DNA of 9,271 nucleotides, from positions 1-9,271 of the forward strand of contig SFVX01000008.1 in NCBI GenBank assembly GCA_004561445.1, read 5' to 3'. This DNA is from a bacterium. GTDB lineage: Bacteria > Patescibacteriota > Saccharimonadia > Saccharimonadales > Saccharimonadaceae. Below, one piece after another: positions 1-4,897 of the stretch. The notes under the pieces were generated by a model. The model ran no database searches and was not told the origin of the DNA. It saw only the letters and a list, made by a program, of their open reading frames with translations. Made by a program: the position numbers and the translations under genes. Each line of letters begins with the position of its first letter. The stretch's first letter is position 1.

Positions 1-100
1 AGGATACACCTGTTCCCATGCCGAACACAGAAGTTAAGCTTCTTAACGCCGAGAGTAGTTGGTGGGAAACTGCCTGCGAGGGTAGGCAGTCGCCGTGCTA
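1..100 (+). rRNA. rrf: 5S ribosomal RNA, 3' part (5' end outside window)
   Basis: The window opens inside a 5S rRNA gene. The conserved core CCATGCCGAACACAGAAGTTAAG is visible near positions 17-39 (given here only as a landmark), followed by GCCGAGAGTAGTTGG and the terminal strand that ends near CCGTGCTA. About 20 bases of the 5' end are missing, judged by the usual 117-120 base length. It lies three bases before the first tRNA gene, so the tRNAs are the tail of an rRNA operon. The exact 3' end is estimated because the 5' pairing partner is not in the window. Confidence 0.95.
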
Positions 101-103
101 AGT

Positions 104-176
104 GGAGGATTAGCTCAGCTGGGAGAGCATCTGCCTTACAAGCAGGAGGTCACAGGTTCGAGCCCTGTATCCTCCA
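104..176 (+). tRNA. tRNA-Val (TAC)
   Basis: Full cloverleaf with a perfect seven-pair acceptor stem GGAGGAT/ATCCTCC. The anticodon TAC is at 137-139 in loop CTTACAA, and the T loop TTCGAGC is normal. Discriminator A176 is followed by TTG, so CCA is not encoded. It is the first tRNA after 5S, the place Val-TAC also holds in large Bacillus arrays. Confidence 0.97.
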
Positions 177-178
177 TT

Positions 179-251
179 GAGTCGTTAGCTCAGTTGGTAG
201 AGCATCTGACTTTTAATCAGAGGGTCGGCAGTTCGAGCCTGCCACGACTCA
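179..251 (+). tRNA. tRNA-Lys (TTT)
   Basis: Acceptor stem GAGTCGT/ACGACTC pairs fully. The anticodon TTT is at 212-214 in loop CTTTTAA, and the T loop is TTCGAGC. No CCA is encoded. Only two bases separate it from tRNA-Val, as expected for a co-transcribed array. Confidence 0.97.
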
Positions 252-271
252 TTGGCCCAGAAAAAACTCAA

Positions 272-356
272 GCGGGTGTGGCGGAATTGGCAGACGCGCT
301 AGATTTAGGTTCTAGTGTTTTCGGACGTGTGGGTTCAAGTCCCACCACCCGTACCA
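272..356 (+). tRNA. tRNA-Leu (TAG), with encoded CCA
   Basis: Class II tRNA with a long variable arm. Acceptor GCGGGTG/CACCCGT has a G1-T72 wobble. The anticodon TAG is at 306-308 and the T loop is TTCAAGT. Discriminator A353 is followed by CCA at 354-356, which makes this the only one of 27 tRNA genes here with a genomic CCA end. Confidence 0.96.
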
Positions 357-357
357 T

Positions 358-430
358 GCCGATTTAGCTCAGTTGGTAGAGCATCTGTCTTGTAAACAGG
401 GGGTCGAAGGTTCGAGTCCTTTAATCGGCA
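358..430 (+). tRNA. tRNA-Thr (TGT)
   Basis: Acceptor GCCGATT/AATCGGC pairs fully. The anticodon TGT is at 391-393 in loop CTTGTAA, and the T loop is TTCGAGT. No CCA is encoded. It starts two bases after the end of tRNA-Leu. Confidence 0.97.
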
Positions 431-448
431 TAAAAATTGAATAAAAAT

Positions 449-520
449 GCGGAAGTAGTTCAGTGGTAGAACACCACCTTGCCATGGTGGGGGTCGCGGG
501 TTCGAATCCCGTCTTCCGCT
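449..520 (+). tRNA. tRNA-Gly (GCC)
   Basis: Acceptor GCGGAAG/CTTCCGC pairs fully. The anticodon GCC is at 481-483, and the T loop TTCGAAT is normal. The discriminator is T520, the expected base for glycine tRNAs. No CCA is encoded. Confidence 0.97.
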
Positions 521-532
521 TATCATTATCAT

Positions 533-618
533 GCCGGGGTGGCGGAACTGGCAGACGCACGGGACTTAAAATCCCGCGGTTGGTGACAACCGTACCGGTT
601 CGATTCCGGTCCTCGGCA
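533..618 (+). tRNA. tRNA-Leu (TAA)
   Basis: Class II tRNA with a long variable arm. Acceptor GCCGGGG/CCTCGGC has one G-T wobble. The anticodon TAA is at 567-569 in loop CTTAAAA, and the T loop is TTCGATT. No CCA is encoded. Confidence 0.97.
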
Positions 619-627
619 TATAATGAT

Positions 628-701
628 GCACCCTTAGCGCAACTGGATAGAGTGTCTGACTACGAATCAGAAGGTTGAAGGTTCAAATCCTTCAGGGTGC
701 A
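628..701 (+). tRNA. tRNA-Arg (ACG)
   Basis: Acceptor GCACCCT/AGGGTGC pairs fully. The anticodon ACG is at 662-664. Its A34 is the usual substrate for deamination to inosine by TadA, which lets it read CGU, CGC and CGA. The T loop TTCAAAT is normal and no CCA is encoded. Confidence 0.97.
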
Positions 702-706
702 CACTT

Positions 707-780
707 CGGGAAGTGGCTCAGTTTGGTAGAGCACCTGGTTTGGGACCAGGGGGTCGCAGGTTCGAATCCTGTCTTCCCGA
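707..780 (+). tRNA. tRNA-Pro (TGG)
   Basis: Acceptor CGGGAAG/CTTCCCG pairs fully, including the C1-G72 pair usual for bacterial proline tRNA. The anticodon TGG is at 741-743. The T loop is TTCGAAT. No CCA is encoded. Confidence 0.97.
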
Positions 781-810
781 TTGTAGCTTAATAAGAAGGA
801 AGTTACAGAT

Positions 811-884
811 GGCGGTGTAGCTCAGCTGGCTAGAGCGTCCGGTTCATACCCGGGAGGTCGAGGGTTCGATCCCCCCCGCCGCTA
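811..884 (+). tRNA. tRNA-Met (CAT), probably elongator
   Basis: The anticodon CAT is at 845-847. The anticodon stem lacks the three G-C pairs of initiators and the acceptor stem has G4-G5, unlike Ile2, so elongator Met is preferred. Acceptor GGCGGTG/CGCCGCT includes two G-T wobbles. The T stem GAGGG/CCCCC contains an A50-C64 mismatch, a slight weakness. No CCA is encoded. Confidence 0.85.
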
Positions 885-897
885 TAGAGGTAAGCTT

Positions 898-971
898 GGA
901 CCTTTAGCTCAGTTGGTTAGAGCAGACGGCTCATAACCGTCGGGTCGTAGGTTCGAGTCCTACAAGGTCCA
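898..971 (+). tRNA. tRNA-Ile2 (CAT, lysidine type), possible Met
   Basis: The anticodon CAT is at 932-934 in loop CTCATAA. Acceptor GGACCTT/AAGGTCC has C4-G69 and C5-G68, pairs reported as TilS determinants in E. coli tRNA-Ile2, so this is best read as the AUA-decoding tRNA whose C34 becomes lysidine. The alternative is a second elongator Met. Its 3' acceptor strand can also pair with 974-980 to make a terminator-like hairpin, listed separately. Confidence 0.8.
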
Positions 972-990
972 TAGGATCTTGGCTTTTTTT
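964..990 (+). terminator. Terminator-like hairpin overlapping the Ile2 acceptor strand
   Basis: AAGGTCC (964-970) can pair with GGATCTT (974-980), giving seven pairs including one G-T around a three-base loop. Three bases later comes a run of seven T (984-990). The 5' arm is the 3' acceptor strand of the tRNA, so the hairpin competes with correct tRNA folding. It may act as a partial attenuator inside the array or be the remnant of an older operon end. Function is inferred from structure only. Confidence 0.4.
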
Positions 991-1002
991 ATATAAAAAC
1001 AT

Positions 1003-1076
<74 letters not shown>

Positions 1077-1079
1077 TAT

Positions 1080-1152
1080 GGTCCCTTGGTGTAGGGGTTA
1101 TCACGCCTCCCTGTCACGGAGGAGATCACCGGTCCGAATCCGGTAGGGACCG
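1080..1152 (+). tRNA. tRNA-Asp (GTC), copy 1, variant T and D loops
   Basis: Acceptor GGTCCCT/AGGGACC, anticodon GTC at 1113-1115 and discriminator G1152 are all normal for Asp. Compared with copy 2 (2929-3001) it has G for A at position 9, G for T in the D loop (1095), C for T at position 55 (1134) and A for G at position 59 (1138). T55 is normally modified to pseudouridine and pairs with G18, so this copy may be less stable. Stems are intact, so it may still function. Confidence 0.93.
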
Positions 1153-1156
1153 TAAT

Positions 1157-1229
1157 GGCTCGATAGCTCAGTTGGTAGAGCAAAGGATTGAAGCTCCTTG
1201 TGTCGGCGGTTCGATTCCGTCTCGCGCCA
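1157..1229 (+). tRNA. tRNA-Phe (GAA), copy 1
   Basis: The anticodon GAA is at 1190-1192 and the T loop TTCGATT is normal. Acceptor GGCTCGA against TCGCGCC leaves a T4-C69 mismatch. The anticodon loop is TTGAAGC, so base 37 is G where most bacterial Phe tRNAs have a modified A. Both oddities are also in copy 2, so they are not random errors. No CCA is encoded. Confidence 0.95.
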
Positions 1230-1246
1230 TTAGGAAGCAAGAAGTT

Positions 1247-1317
1247 GCGGGTATAGTTTAGTGGTAAAACGAAAGCCTTCCAAGCTTTAGTCGCGAGTCC
1301 GATTCTCGTTACCCGCT
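1247..1317 (+). tRNA. tRNA-Gly (TCC), C55 variant
   Basis: Acceptor GCGGGTA/TACCCGC pairs fully. The anticodon TCC is at 1279-1281 in loop CTTCCAA, and the discriminator is T1317 as expected for Gly. The T loop is TCCGATT, with C1299 at the position normally T55. This is the only Gly-TCC gene in the window. No CCA is encoded. Confidence 0.95.
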
Positions 1318-1328
1318 TCAAAGGAAAG

Positions 1329-1402
<74 letters not shown>

Positions 1403-1404
1403 TT

Positions 1405-1494
1405 GGAGATTTACTCAAGTGGCTGAAGAGGCGCCCCTGCTAAGGGTGTAGGTCGGTTTATACCGGCGCGAGGGTTCGAATCTCTCAATCTCCG
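1405..1494 (+). tRNA. tRNA-Ser (GCT)
   Basis: Class II tRNA with a long variable arm. Acceptor GGAGATT/AATCTCC pairs fully. The anticodon GCT is at 1439-1441, the T loop is TTCGAAT, and the discriminator is G1494, the usual serine base. It is the last gene of the first array, ten bases before the terminator stem. Confidence 0.97.
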
Positions 1495-1503
1495 CTTTAA
1501 AGT

Positions 1504-1537
1504 AAACACACTAGTAATGTCACTAGTGTGTTTTTTT
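1504..1537 (+). terminator. Intrinsic terminator of the rRNA/tRNA operon
   Basis: A perfect 12-pair stem, AAACACACTAGT (1504-1515) with ACTAGTGTGTTT (1522-1533), encloses a six-base loop. A run of seven T at 1531-1537 overlaps the 3' arm. It lies directly after tRNA-Ser and ends the first array. Confidence 0.93.
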
Positions 1538-1616
1538 GTATCTTTAAAAATAAAAAAACTTTGTTCAAGTGTATGGATGAATAGACAGAAAAAGAATCAA
1601 ATAACTATGAAGTTAA

Positions 1617-1647
1617 CCCCAGAGTTGGCCATACACCCAACCTGGGG
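1617..1647 (+). promoter_or_regulatory. Hairpin enclosing the Shine-Dalgarno of the transposase remnant
   Basis: CCCCAG (1617-1622) pairs with CTGGGG (1642-1647), and after one bulged A, GTTGG (1624-1628) pairs with CCAAC (1637-1641). The GGGG at 1644-1647 is the only Shine-Dalgarno-like sequence before the ATG at 1656, eight bases away, and it is held in the stem. Sequestering the transposase start from outside transcripts is known for some insertion sequences. Its role here is inferred. Confidence 0.5.
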
Positions 1648-1655
1648 ATTTTGCT

Positions 1656-1727
1656 ATGGACAAATATACAGTTGAAACTAAATTAAAAGCAATTGAATTA
1701 TACGAAAGTAGTCTTGGAAGTAGATAA
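1656..1727 (+). pseudogene. N-terminal remnant of an IS3/IS150-type transposase OrfA
   Basis: The frame runs ATG to TAA for 23 codons and begins MDKYTVETKLKAIELYE. This resembles the opening of the helix-turn-helix OrfA proteins of IS3-family (IS150 group) elements, with KY-(T/S)-x-E-x-K-L-x-A-(I/V)-x-x-Y. The frame stops before the recognition helix, and no matching sequence resumes in any frame nearby. Neither the rest of OrfA, nor OrfB with its DDE core, nor clear terminal repeats can be seen. It is therefore an insertion sequence relic, not an active element. The family assignment comes from recall of the motif and is moderate only. Confidence 0.5.
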
Positions 1728-2060
1728 ATCGTAGTTTTCTTCCAGGCACTTACCTTGATTGAACTAAGAAAGTTTTTTAGTCCCCGTATTATAAGTAAGA
1801 CGACCCTTGTGGGGAAGAGAGCGGCGAAAGTTCAGTTATGTAATAAGCAGAGAAAATTTAGGTGTCTATTATACGGCCGAAAAGAGGGAAAGCAGCCGTC
1901 TCTTGAAAAATTAGAGTGGAATCTCCTTTATGCGGTAATGAGCCTTATATCTTCTCTATATGGCTTTTAAAGGCTCCTGAGGAGGAATTTGGCTTTAAAA
2001 TGAAATAAAGAGTTTACAGAGCGATTTTTACATATTTCAAGGTCGTATTTTTGCTAGTCT

Positions 2061-2096
2061 AAAAAAGACACATGGTTCAGATGGAACGAATGTGTC
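2061..2096 (-). terminator. Intrinsic terminator for the minus-strand small gene
   Basis: Read on the minus strand, GACACAT (2096-2090) pairs with ATGTGTC (2073-2067), with an inner GTTC/GAAC pairing. It is followed by six T (2066-2061). On the plus strand there is no T run after the hairpin, so it works in one direction. It lies about 20 bases after the stop of the small minus-strand gene, which supports that gene being real. Confidence 0.75.
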
Positions 2097-2114
2097 TATA
2101 GTTATATGGACTAG

Positions 2115-2422
2115 CTAGTTTCTTGTATTTAATTCTTTAAGCAGGTTAATTATTTCTGCATTTTGCTTGATTAAGATCCAGTTTTGAAGCCTTAATGTAT
2201 CCTCTGGGGAAGTATTTTCCATTAGATCACTTTGAGCCGCTCTATGAAGAAGAGGCTTGTATGATGCTTCCGTATTTTCTAAGCCATATGCAGCTAAATG
2301 GGTATTAGTCATTTTATCTATATACTCATTAACTTGATTTGCATCTTTTTCAATTAATTCTTCTCTTTGCCAAGGAGTAAGTTTCCTTTTTTATTGTCAA
2401 CAATACATCGTTCATTAGACAT
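2115..2422 (-). pseudogene. Small hypothetical gene broken by a frameshift in an A run
   Basis: A GGAGG ribosome binding site (2434-2430) stands seven bases before an ATG at 2422. That frame reads MSNERCIVDNKKGN and stops after 22 codons. One frame over, the sequence continues RKLTPWQREELIEKDANQ and runs to the stop at 2115-2117. The two join if the six-A run (T run 2387-2392 on the plus strand) had seven A, or if reading slipped back one base there. The restored protein would be 102 residues: soluble, charged, probably mostly helical, with no membrane segment or cysteine cluster. I do not recognise the family. A fitting terminator follows. It could be a true pseudogene, a homopolymer sequencing error, or a gene read by slippage. 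An in-frame ATG at 2312 gives 65 residues but has no ribosome binding site. Confidence 0.6.
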
Positions 2423-2511
2423 AAAAACACCTCCGTATACGCTTAGTGTAGCACCATATAGGCTTAAAGAGATAAAAAAAGAAATAAAGTAAAAAAAATT
2501 AAAATTAGGGG

Positions 2512-2540
2512 TTGCATAGTTAGAATGTTTTTAGTAATAT
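2512..2540 (+). promoter_or_regulatory. Candidate upstream promoter (P1) of the second tRNA operon
   Basis: TTGCAT (2512-2517) and TAATAT (2535-2540) are separated by 17 bases, within an AT-rich stretch about 90 bases before the stronger promoter. Tandem promoters are common for stable RNA operons. The match is fair but such boxes arise easily in AT-rich DNA. Confidence 0.4.
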
Positions 2541-2603
2541 AGTTATTGCTGATGCGGAGAGTAAGAAAAAGCAACACTTCAAAAAAGTTTTTGAAAAAAG
2601 TTG

Positions 2604-2632
2604 TTGACATCACTTTCTAAATCAGGTATGAT
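2604..2632 (+). promoter_or_regulatory. Strong promoter of the second tRNA operon
   Basis: A consensus -35 TTGACA (2604-2609) is followed after exactly 17 bases by TATGAT (2627-2632). A/T tracts at 2580-2600 just upstream resemble an UP element. Transcription would begin near 2639, about 17 bases before tRNA-Glu. A short palindrome, TACGTT-AAA-AACGTA (2640-2654), fills the leader. Confidence 0.88.
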
Positions 2633-2655
2633 TAACAAGTACGTTAAAAACGTAT

Positions 2656-2727
2656 GACCCGTTGGTCAAGTGGTTAAGACACCGCCCTTTCACGGCGGTA
2701 ACATGAGTTCAAATCTCGTACGGGTCA
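2656..2727 (+). tRNA. tRNA-Glu (TTC)
   Basis: Acceptor GACCCGT/ACGGGTC pairs fully. The anticodon TTC is at 2689-2691 in loop CTTTCAC, and the T loop is TTCAAAT. No CCA is encoded. It is the first gene of the second array. Confidence 0.97.
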
Positions 2728-2753
2728 TTACCATATTAAAAGATGGTATAAAT

Positions 2754-2844
2754 GGAGGATTACCCAAGTCCGGCTGAAGGGAACGGTCTTGAAAACCGTC
2801 AGGCGGGTTCTGCCCGCGCGTGGGTCCGAATCCCACATCCTCCT
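2754..2844 (+). tRNA. tRNA-Ser (TGA), C55 and unusual discriminator
   Basis: Class II tRNA with variable arm stem GCGGG/CCCGC. Acceptor GGAGGAT/ATCCTCC pairs fully. The anticodon TGA is at 2790-2792. Two features are unusual: the T loop is TCCGAAT with C2826 at position 55, and the base after the acceptor is T2844, not the G typical of serine tRNAs. No CCA is encoded. It is separated from tRNA-Glu by a spacer that can form a small hairpin (2729-2734 with 2743-2748). Confidence 0.95.
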
Positions 2845-2851
2845 TAATCAT

Positions 2852-2925
<74 letters not shown>

Positions 2926-2928
2926 TAT

Positions 2929-3001
2929 GGTCCCTTAGTGTAGTGGTTATCACGCCTCCCTGTCACGGAGGAGATCACCGGTTCGAGTCCGGTAGGGACC
3001 G
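2929..3001 (+). tRNA. tRNA-Asp (GTC), copy 2
   Basis: Acceptor GGTCCCT/AGGGACC pairs fully. The anticodon GTC is at 2962-2964, the T loop TTCGAGT is standard, and the discriminator is G3001. Unlike copy 1 it has T55, A9 and a standard D loop. No CCA is encoded. Confidence 0.97.
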
Positions 3002-3006
3002 TAAAT

Positions 3007-3079
3007 GGCTCGATAGCTCAGTTGGTAGAGCAAAGGATTGAAGCTCCTTGTGTCGGCGGTTCGATTCCGTCTCGCGCCA
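3007..3079 (+). tRNA. tRNA-Phe (GAA), copy 2
   Basis: Identical to copy 1 over all 73 bases, including the T4-C69 acceptor mismatch and G37 next to the anticodon (3040-3042). No CCA is encoded. Confidence 0.95.
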
Positions 3080-3083
3080 TTCT

Positions 3084-3165
3084 GGAGGCCTAGCGAAGTG
3101 GCTAAACGCGGCGGTCTGTAAAACCGCTCTCTCTGAGTTCGGTGGTTCGAATCCACTGGCCTCCA
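3084..3165 (+). tRNA. tRNA-Tyr (GTA)
   Basis: Class II in bacteria, with a long variable arm present. Acceptor GGAGGCC/GGCCTCC pairs fully. The anticodon GTA is at 3118-3120 in loop CTGTAAA, and the T loop is TTCGAAT. No CCA is encoded. Confidence 0.97.
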
Positions 3166-3172
3166 TTTAAAT

Positions 3173-3243
3173 AGGGATATCGTATAAAGGTAGTACATCG
3201 GTCTCCAAAACCGCTAGTGTGGGTTCAATTCCTACTATCCCTG
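3173..3243 (+). tRNA. tRNA-Trp (CCA)
   Basis: Acceptor AGGGATA/TATCCCT pairs fully, with discriminator G3243 as expected for Trp. The anticodon CCA is at 3205-3207. The outermost anticodon-stem pair is a T27-C43 mismatch. No 3' CCA is encoded. Confidence 0.96.
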
Positions 3244-3256
3244 TTTTTAATATTAT

Positions 3257-3330
3257 GGCGGAATTGGTGAAGTGGTTAACACACCGGTTTGTGGATCCGG
3301 CATGCGTGGGTTCGATCCCCACATTCCGCC
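3257..3330 (+). tRNA. tRNA-His (GTG)
   Basis: The encoded extra G at position -1 (3257) faces C73 (3330), the histidine identity pair. Acceptor GCGGAAT/ATTCCGC pairs fully. The anticodon GTG is at 3291-3293. The anticodon stem has a T31-T39 mismatch next to the loop. No CCA is encoded. Confidence 0.96.
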
Positions 3331-3337
3331 CTAACAT

Positions 3338-3409
3338 TGGGATATAGCCAAGCGGTAAGGCAATGGACTTTGACTTCATCATGCGTTGGTTCGAATCCAA
3401 CTATCCCAA
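3338..3409 (+). tRNA. tRNA-Gln (TTG)
   Basis: Acceptor TGGGATA/TATCCCA pairs fully. The anticodon TTG is at 3370-3372 in loop CTTTGAC, and the T loop is TTCGAAT. No CCA is encoded. Confidence 0.96.
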
Positions 3410-3429
3410 TTTGTTAATGATCAGAGGTT

Positions 3430-3500
3430 GGCGGTGTAGCCAAGTGGTAAGGCACGGGTCTGCAAAACCCTAATCATCGGTTCAAATCCGATCACCGCCT
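3430..3500 (+). tRNA. tRNA-Cys (GCA)
   Basis: Acceptor GGCGGTG/CACCGCC pairs fully. The anticodon GCA is at 3462-3464, and discriminator T3500 is the strong cysteine identity base. The outermost anticodon-stem pair is C27-T43, a mismatch. The T loop TTCAAAT is normal. Confidence 0.96.
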
Positions 3501-3531
3501 TCGCCTGAATTTCCTGATTAATTTCATTTAT

Positions 3532-3615
3532 GGCGGTGTGGCGGAATTGGCAGACGCGTCAGACTCAAAATCTGGTGTCCCCTGGGACGTATCGGTTCGA
3601 CCCCGATCACCGCTA
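3532..3615 (+). tRNA. tRNA-Leu (CAA)
   Basis: Class II tRNA. Acceptor GGCGGTG/CACCGCT has a G1-T72 wobble. The start at 3532 places T8, G9 and G10 correctly. The anticodon CAA is at 3566-3568 in loop CTCAAAA. The T loop is TTCGACC. It is the last gene of the second array, and no CCA is encoded. Confidence 0.96.
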
Positions 3616-3634
3616 TTTATTCAGACATTCTGGC

Positions 3635-3669
3635 AAAAAGACGTGAGTTAATTCTCACGTCTTTTTTTT
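3635..3669 (+). terminator. Intrinsic terminator of the second tRNA operon
   Basis: AAAAAGACGTGAG (3635-3647) pairs with CTCACGTCTTTTT (from 3654) around a six-base loop. The T run is eight long and reaches 3669. It separates the tRNA operon from the LTA operon promoter that starts nine bases later. Confidence 0.93.
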
Positions 3670-3677
3670 ATCCAAAA

Positions 3678-3706
3678 TTGCAACTCCTTTCTACTAACTT
3701 TATAAT
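3678..3706 (+). promoter_or_regulatory. Promoter of the LTA glycolipid operon
   Basis: TTGCAA (3678-3683) lies 17 bases before a perfect TATAAT (3701-3706). Transcription would start near 3713, leaving a leader of fewer than 20 bases that holds little more than the GGAGG at 3717-3721. There is therefore no room for a riboswitch or attenuator, and control, if any, would be at initiation. Confidence 0.8.
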
Positions 3707-3730
3707 GTTCTTTAATGGAGGTATTTTTAT

Positions 3731-4897
3731 ATGAATATTGGGTTATTTACCGATACTTATTTTCCTCAGCTTTCTGGGGTCGCAACTTCAATTCAAACTT
3801 TAAAAAATTCTCTTGAAGCAGATGGACATTCTGTCTTCATTTTTACTACAACTGATCCTCATTTAGGAAAGGGGACTATTGAGCCAAATATTTTCAGAGT
3901 TAGTAGTGTACCTTTTGTCTCTTTTACGGATAGAAGAATTGCAGTTAGAGGTTTATTTCAGGCAACGAAAATTGCTAAGGAAGTAAAATTAGACATTGTG
4001 CATACTCAAACCGAGTTTGCAATGGGTATGATTGGAAAATACGTTGCGCATTCGTTAGATATTCCTGCTATTCATACTTACCATACTATGTATGAAGACT
4101 ACTTACATTATGTATTAAATGGACACCTATTAAAGCCATATCACGTTAAACAGATTACGAAGGCCTATCTACATAAGATGGATGGAGTGGTTGCACCAAG
4201 TCAGCGTGTAAAAGAAACATTGAGGCGATATGGAGTTACAATTCCAATGCGTATTATTCCAACAGGAGTTGATTTAACAGCTATCAATGAAAATCCCCGT
4301 CGAGATGTCCGGAAGGAATTGGGGCTTAGTTCAAAAGATAAAGTTATTCTCACGCTAAGTAGGGTAGCAGCTGAAAAGAAAATAGATCAAATTTTAGATG
4401 TTTTACCTGAAATTTTAGAAAAAGAGCCTAACGTAAAGTTTGTAATTGCCGGCGATGGTCCTGATGTACAGCCATTAAAAGATCAAGTTACTCGACTTTC
4501 TTTAGAAGACTATGTAACTTTCGCGGGTAGTGTTGAACATAGTGATGTTGGAAATTATTATCGTATGGCGGACTTATTCGTATCTGCAAGTGATACTGAA
4601 ACGCAAGGTTTAACCTATATTGAGGCATTAGCAGCTGGAACAAAAAGTGTAGTGTACAGTACCGATTACACGGAGAATGTTTTTGATAATAAGGAGTTAG
4701 GCTGCACCTTTAAAACAAAGGATGAGATGAAAAATGAGATTCTTGATTATTTAAAAGAAGATCGATTTACCATTCCTGAAAATATAAAGAAAAATAAATT
4801 GGTAGATGTATCAGCAGCTACTTTTGCACATAAAATAGAAGATTTTTATCAAGATGCAATTCAAAATAAACGAACAACTGAGGTAAATTATGATTAG
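3731..4897 (+). CDS. lafA: 1,2-diacylglycerol 3-alpha-glucosyltransferase (GT4), first step of LTA anchor synthesis
   Basis: This 388-residue cytosolic, membrane-associated GT4 enzyme is expected to transfer glucose from UDP-glucose to diacylglycerol, giving monoglucosyl-diacylglycerol. It matches the LafA (Listeria), BgsB (Enterococcus) and Almgs (Acholeplasma) type in length and sequence. The N-terminal Rossmann half opens MNIGLFTDTYFPQLSGVATS, with the acceptor-site stretch HTYHTMYEDY at 115-124. The C-terminal half shows the donor-binding R211 and K216 in LSRVAAEKKID, AGDGP at 240-244, and the retaining-enzyme E-x7-E motif at E290 and E298 (ETQGLTYIE). There is no signal peptide. The start is fixed by GGAGG nine bases upstream. 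The gene ends inside the next one (8-base overlap), and that partner adds the second glucose. Family and reaction are strong; the exact sugar is from family knowledge. Confidence 0.9.
   Translation: MNIGLFTDTYFPQLSGVATSIQTLKNSLEADGHSVFIFTTTDPHLGKGTIEPNIFRVSSVPFVSFTDRRIAVRGLFQATKIAKEVKLDIVHTQTEFAMGMIGKYVAHSLDIPAIHTYHTMYEDYLHYVLNGHLLKPYHVKQITKAYLHKMDGVVAPSQRVKETLRRYGVTIPMRIIPTGVDLTAINENPRRDVRKELGLSSKDKVILTLSRVAAEKKIDQILDVLPEILEKEPNVKFVIAGDGPDVQPLKDQVTRLSLEDYVTFAGSVEHSDVGNYYRMADLFVSASDTETQGLTYIEALAAGTKSVVYSTDYTENVFDNKELGCTFKTKDEMKNEILDYLKEDRFTIPENIKKNKLVDVSAATFAHKIEDFYQDAIQNKRTTEVNYD

Larger units (their letters stand above)
1538..2060. other. Spacer with no convincing intact gene
   Basis: Apart from the transposase remnant at 1656-1727, nothing here reads as a supported gene. 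An open frame at 1755-1970 begins with TTG, lacks a ribosome binding site and has a composition rich in K and R without recognisable motifs. Several complementary segments are present: TGAACT 1760-1765 with AGTTCA 1829-1834, ACGGC 1873-1877 with GCCGT 1895-1899, and AGCC 1941-1944 with GGCT 1962-1965. A Shine-Dalgarno-like GGAGG at 1981-1985 has no open frame after it. Confidence 0.6.

Noticed and set aside
95..678. Open frames on both strands across the first tRNA array (63-90 residues)
   Set aside because: They are translations of tRNA genes; recurring peptides such as AQLVEH and GSSP come from the repeated D-arm and T-arm sequences, and no ribosome binding sites are present.
1755..1970. 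71-residue frame with TTG start
   Set aside because: It has no Shine-Dalgarno, no recognisable motif and an atypical start, and it ends within a hairpin segment; it is more likely noncoding or decayed sequence.
1740..2000. T-box riboswitch suggested by AGAGTGGAATCTCC near 1913
   Set aside because: It departs from the conserved T-box (AGGGTGGNACCGCG) at several fixed positions, no convincing specifier stem was found, and no synthetase or amino acid gene follows.
2387..2392. Classic programmed -1 ribosomal frameshift site in the small minus-strand gene
   Set aside because: The zero-frame codons are AAT AAA AAA GGA, which do not form the standard X XXY YYZ heptamer in frame, and no clear stimulatory hairpin follows; slippage is possible but not shown.
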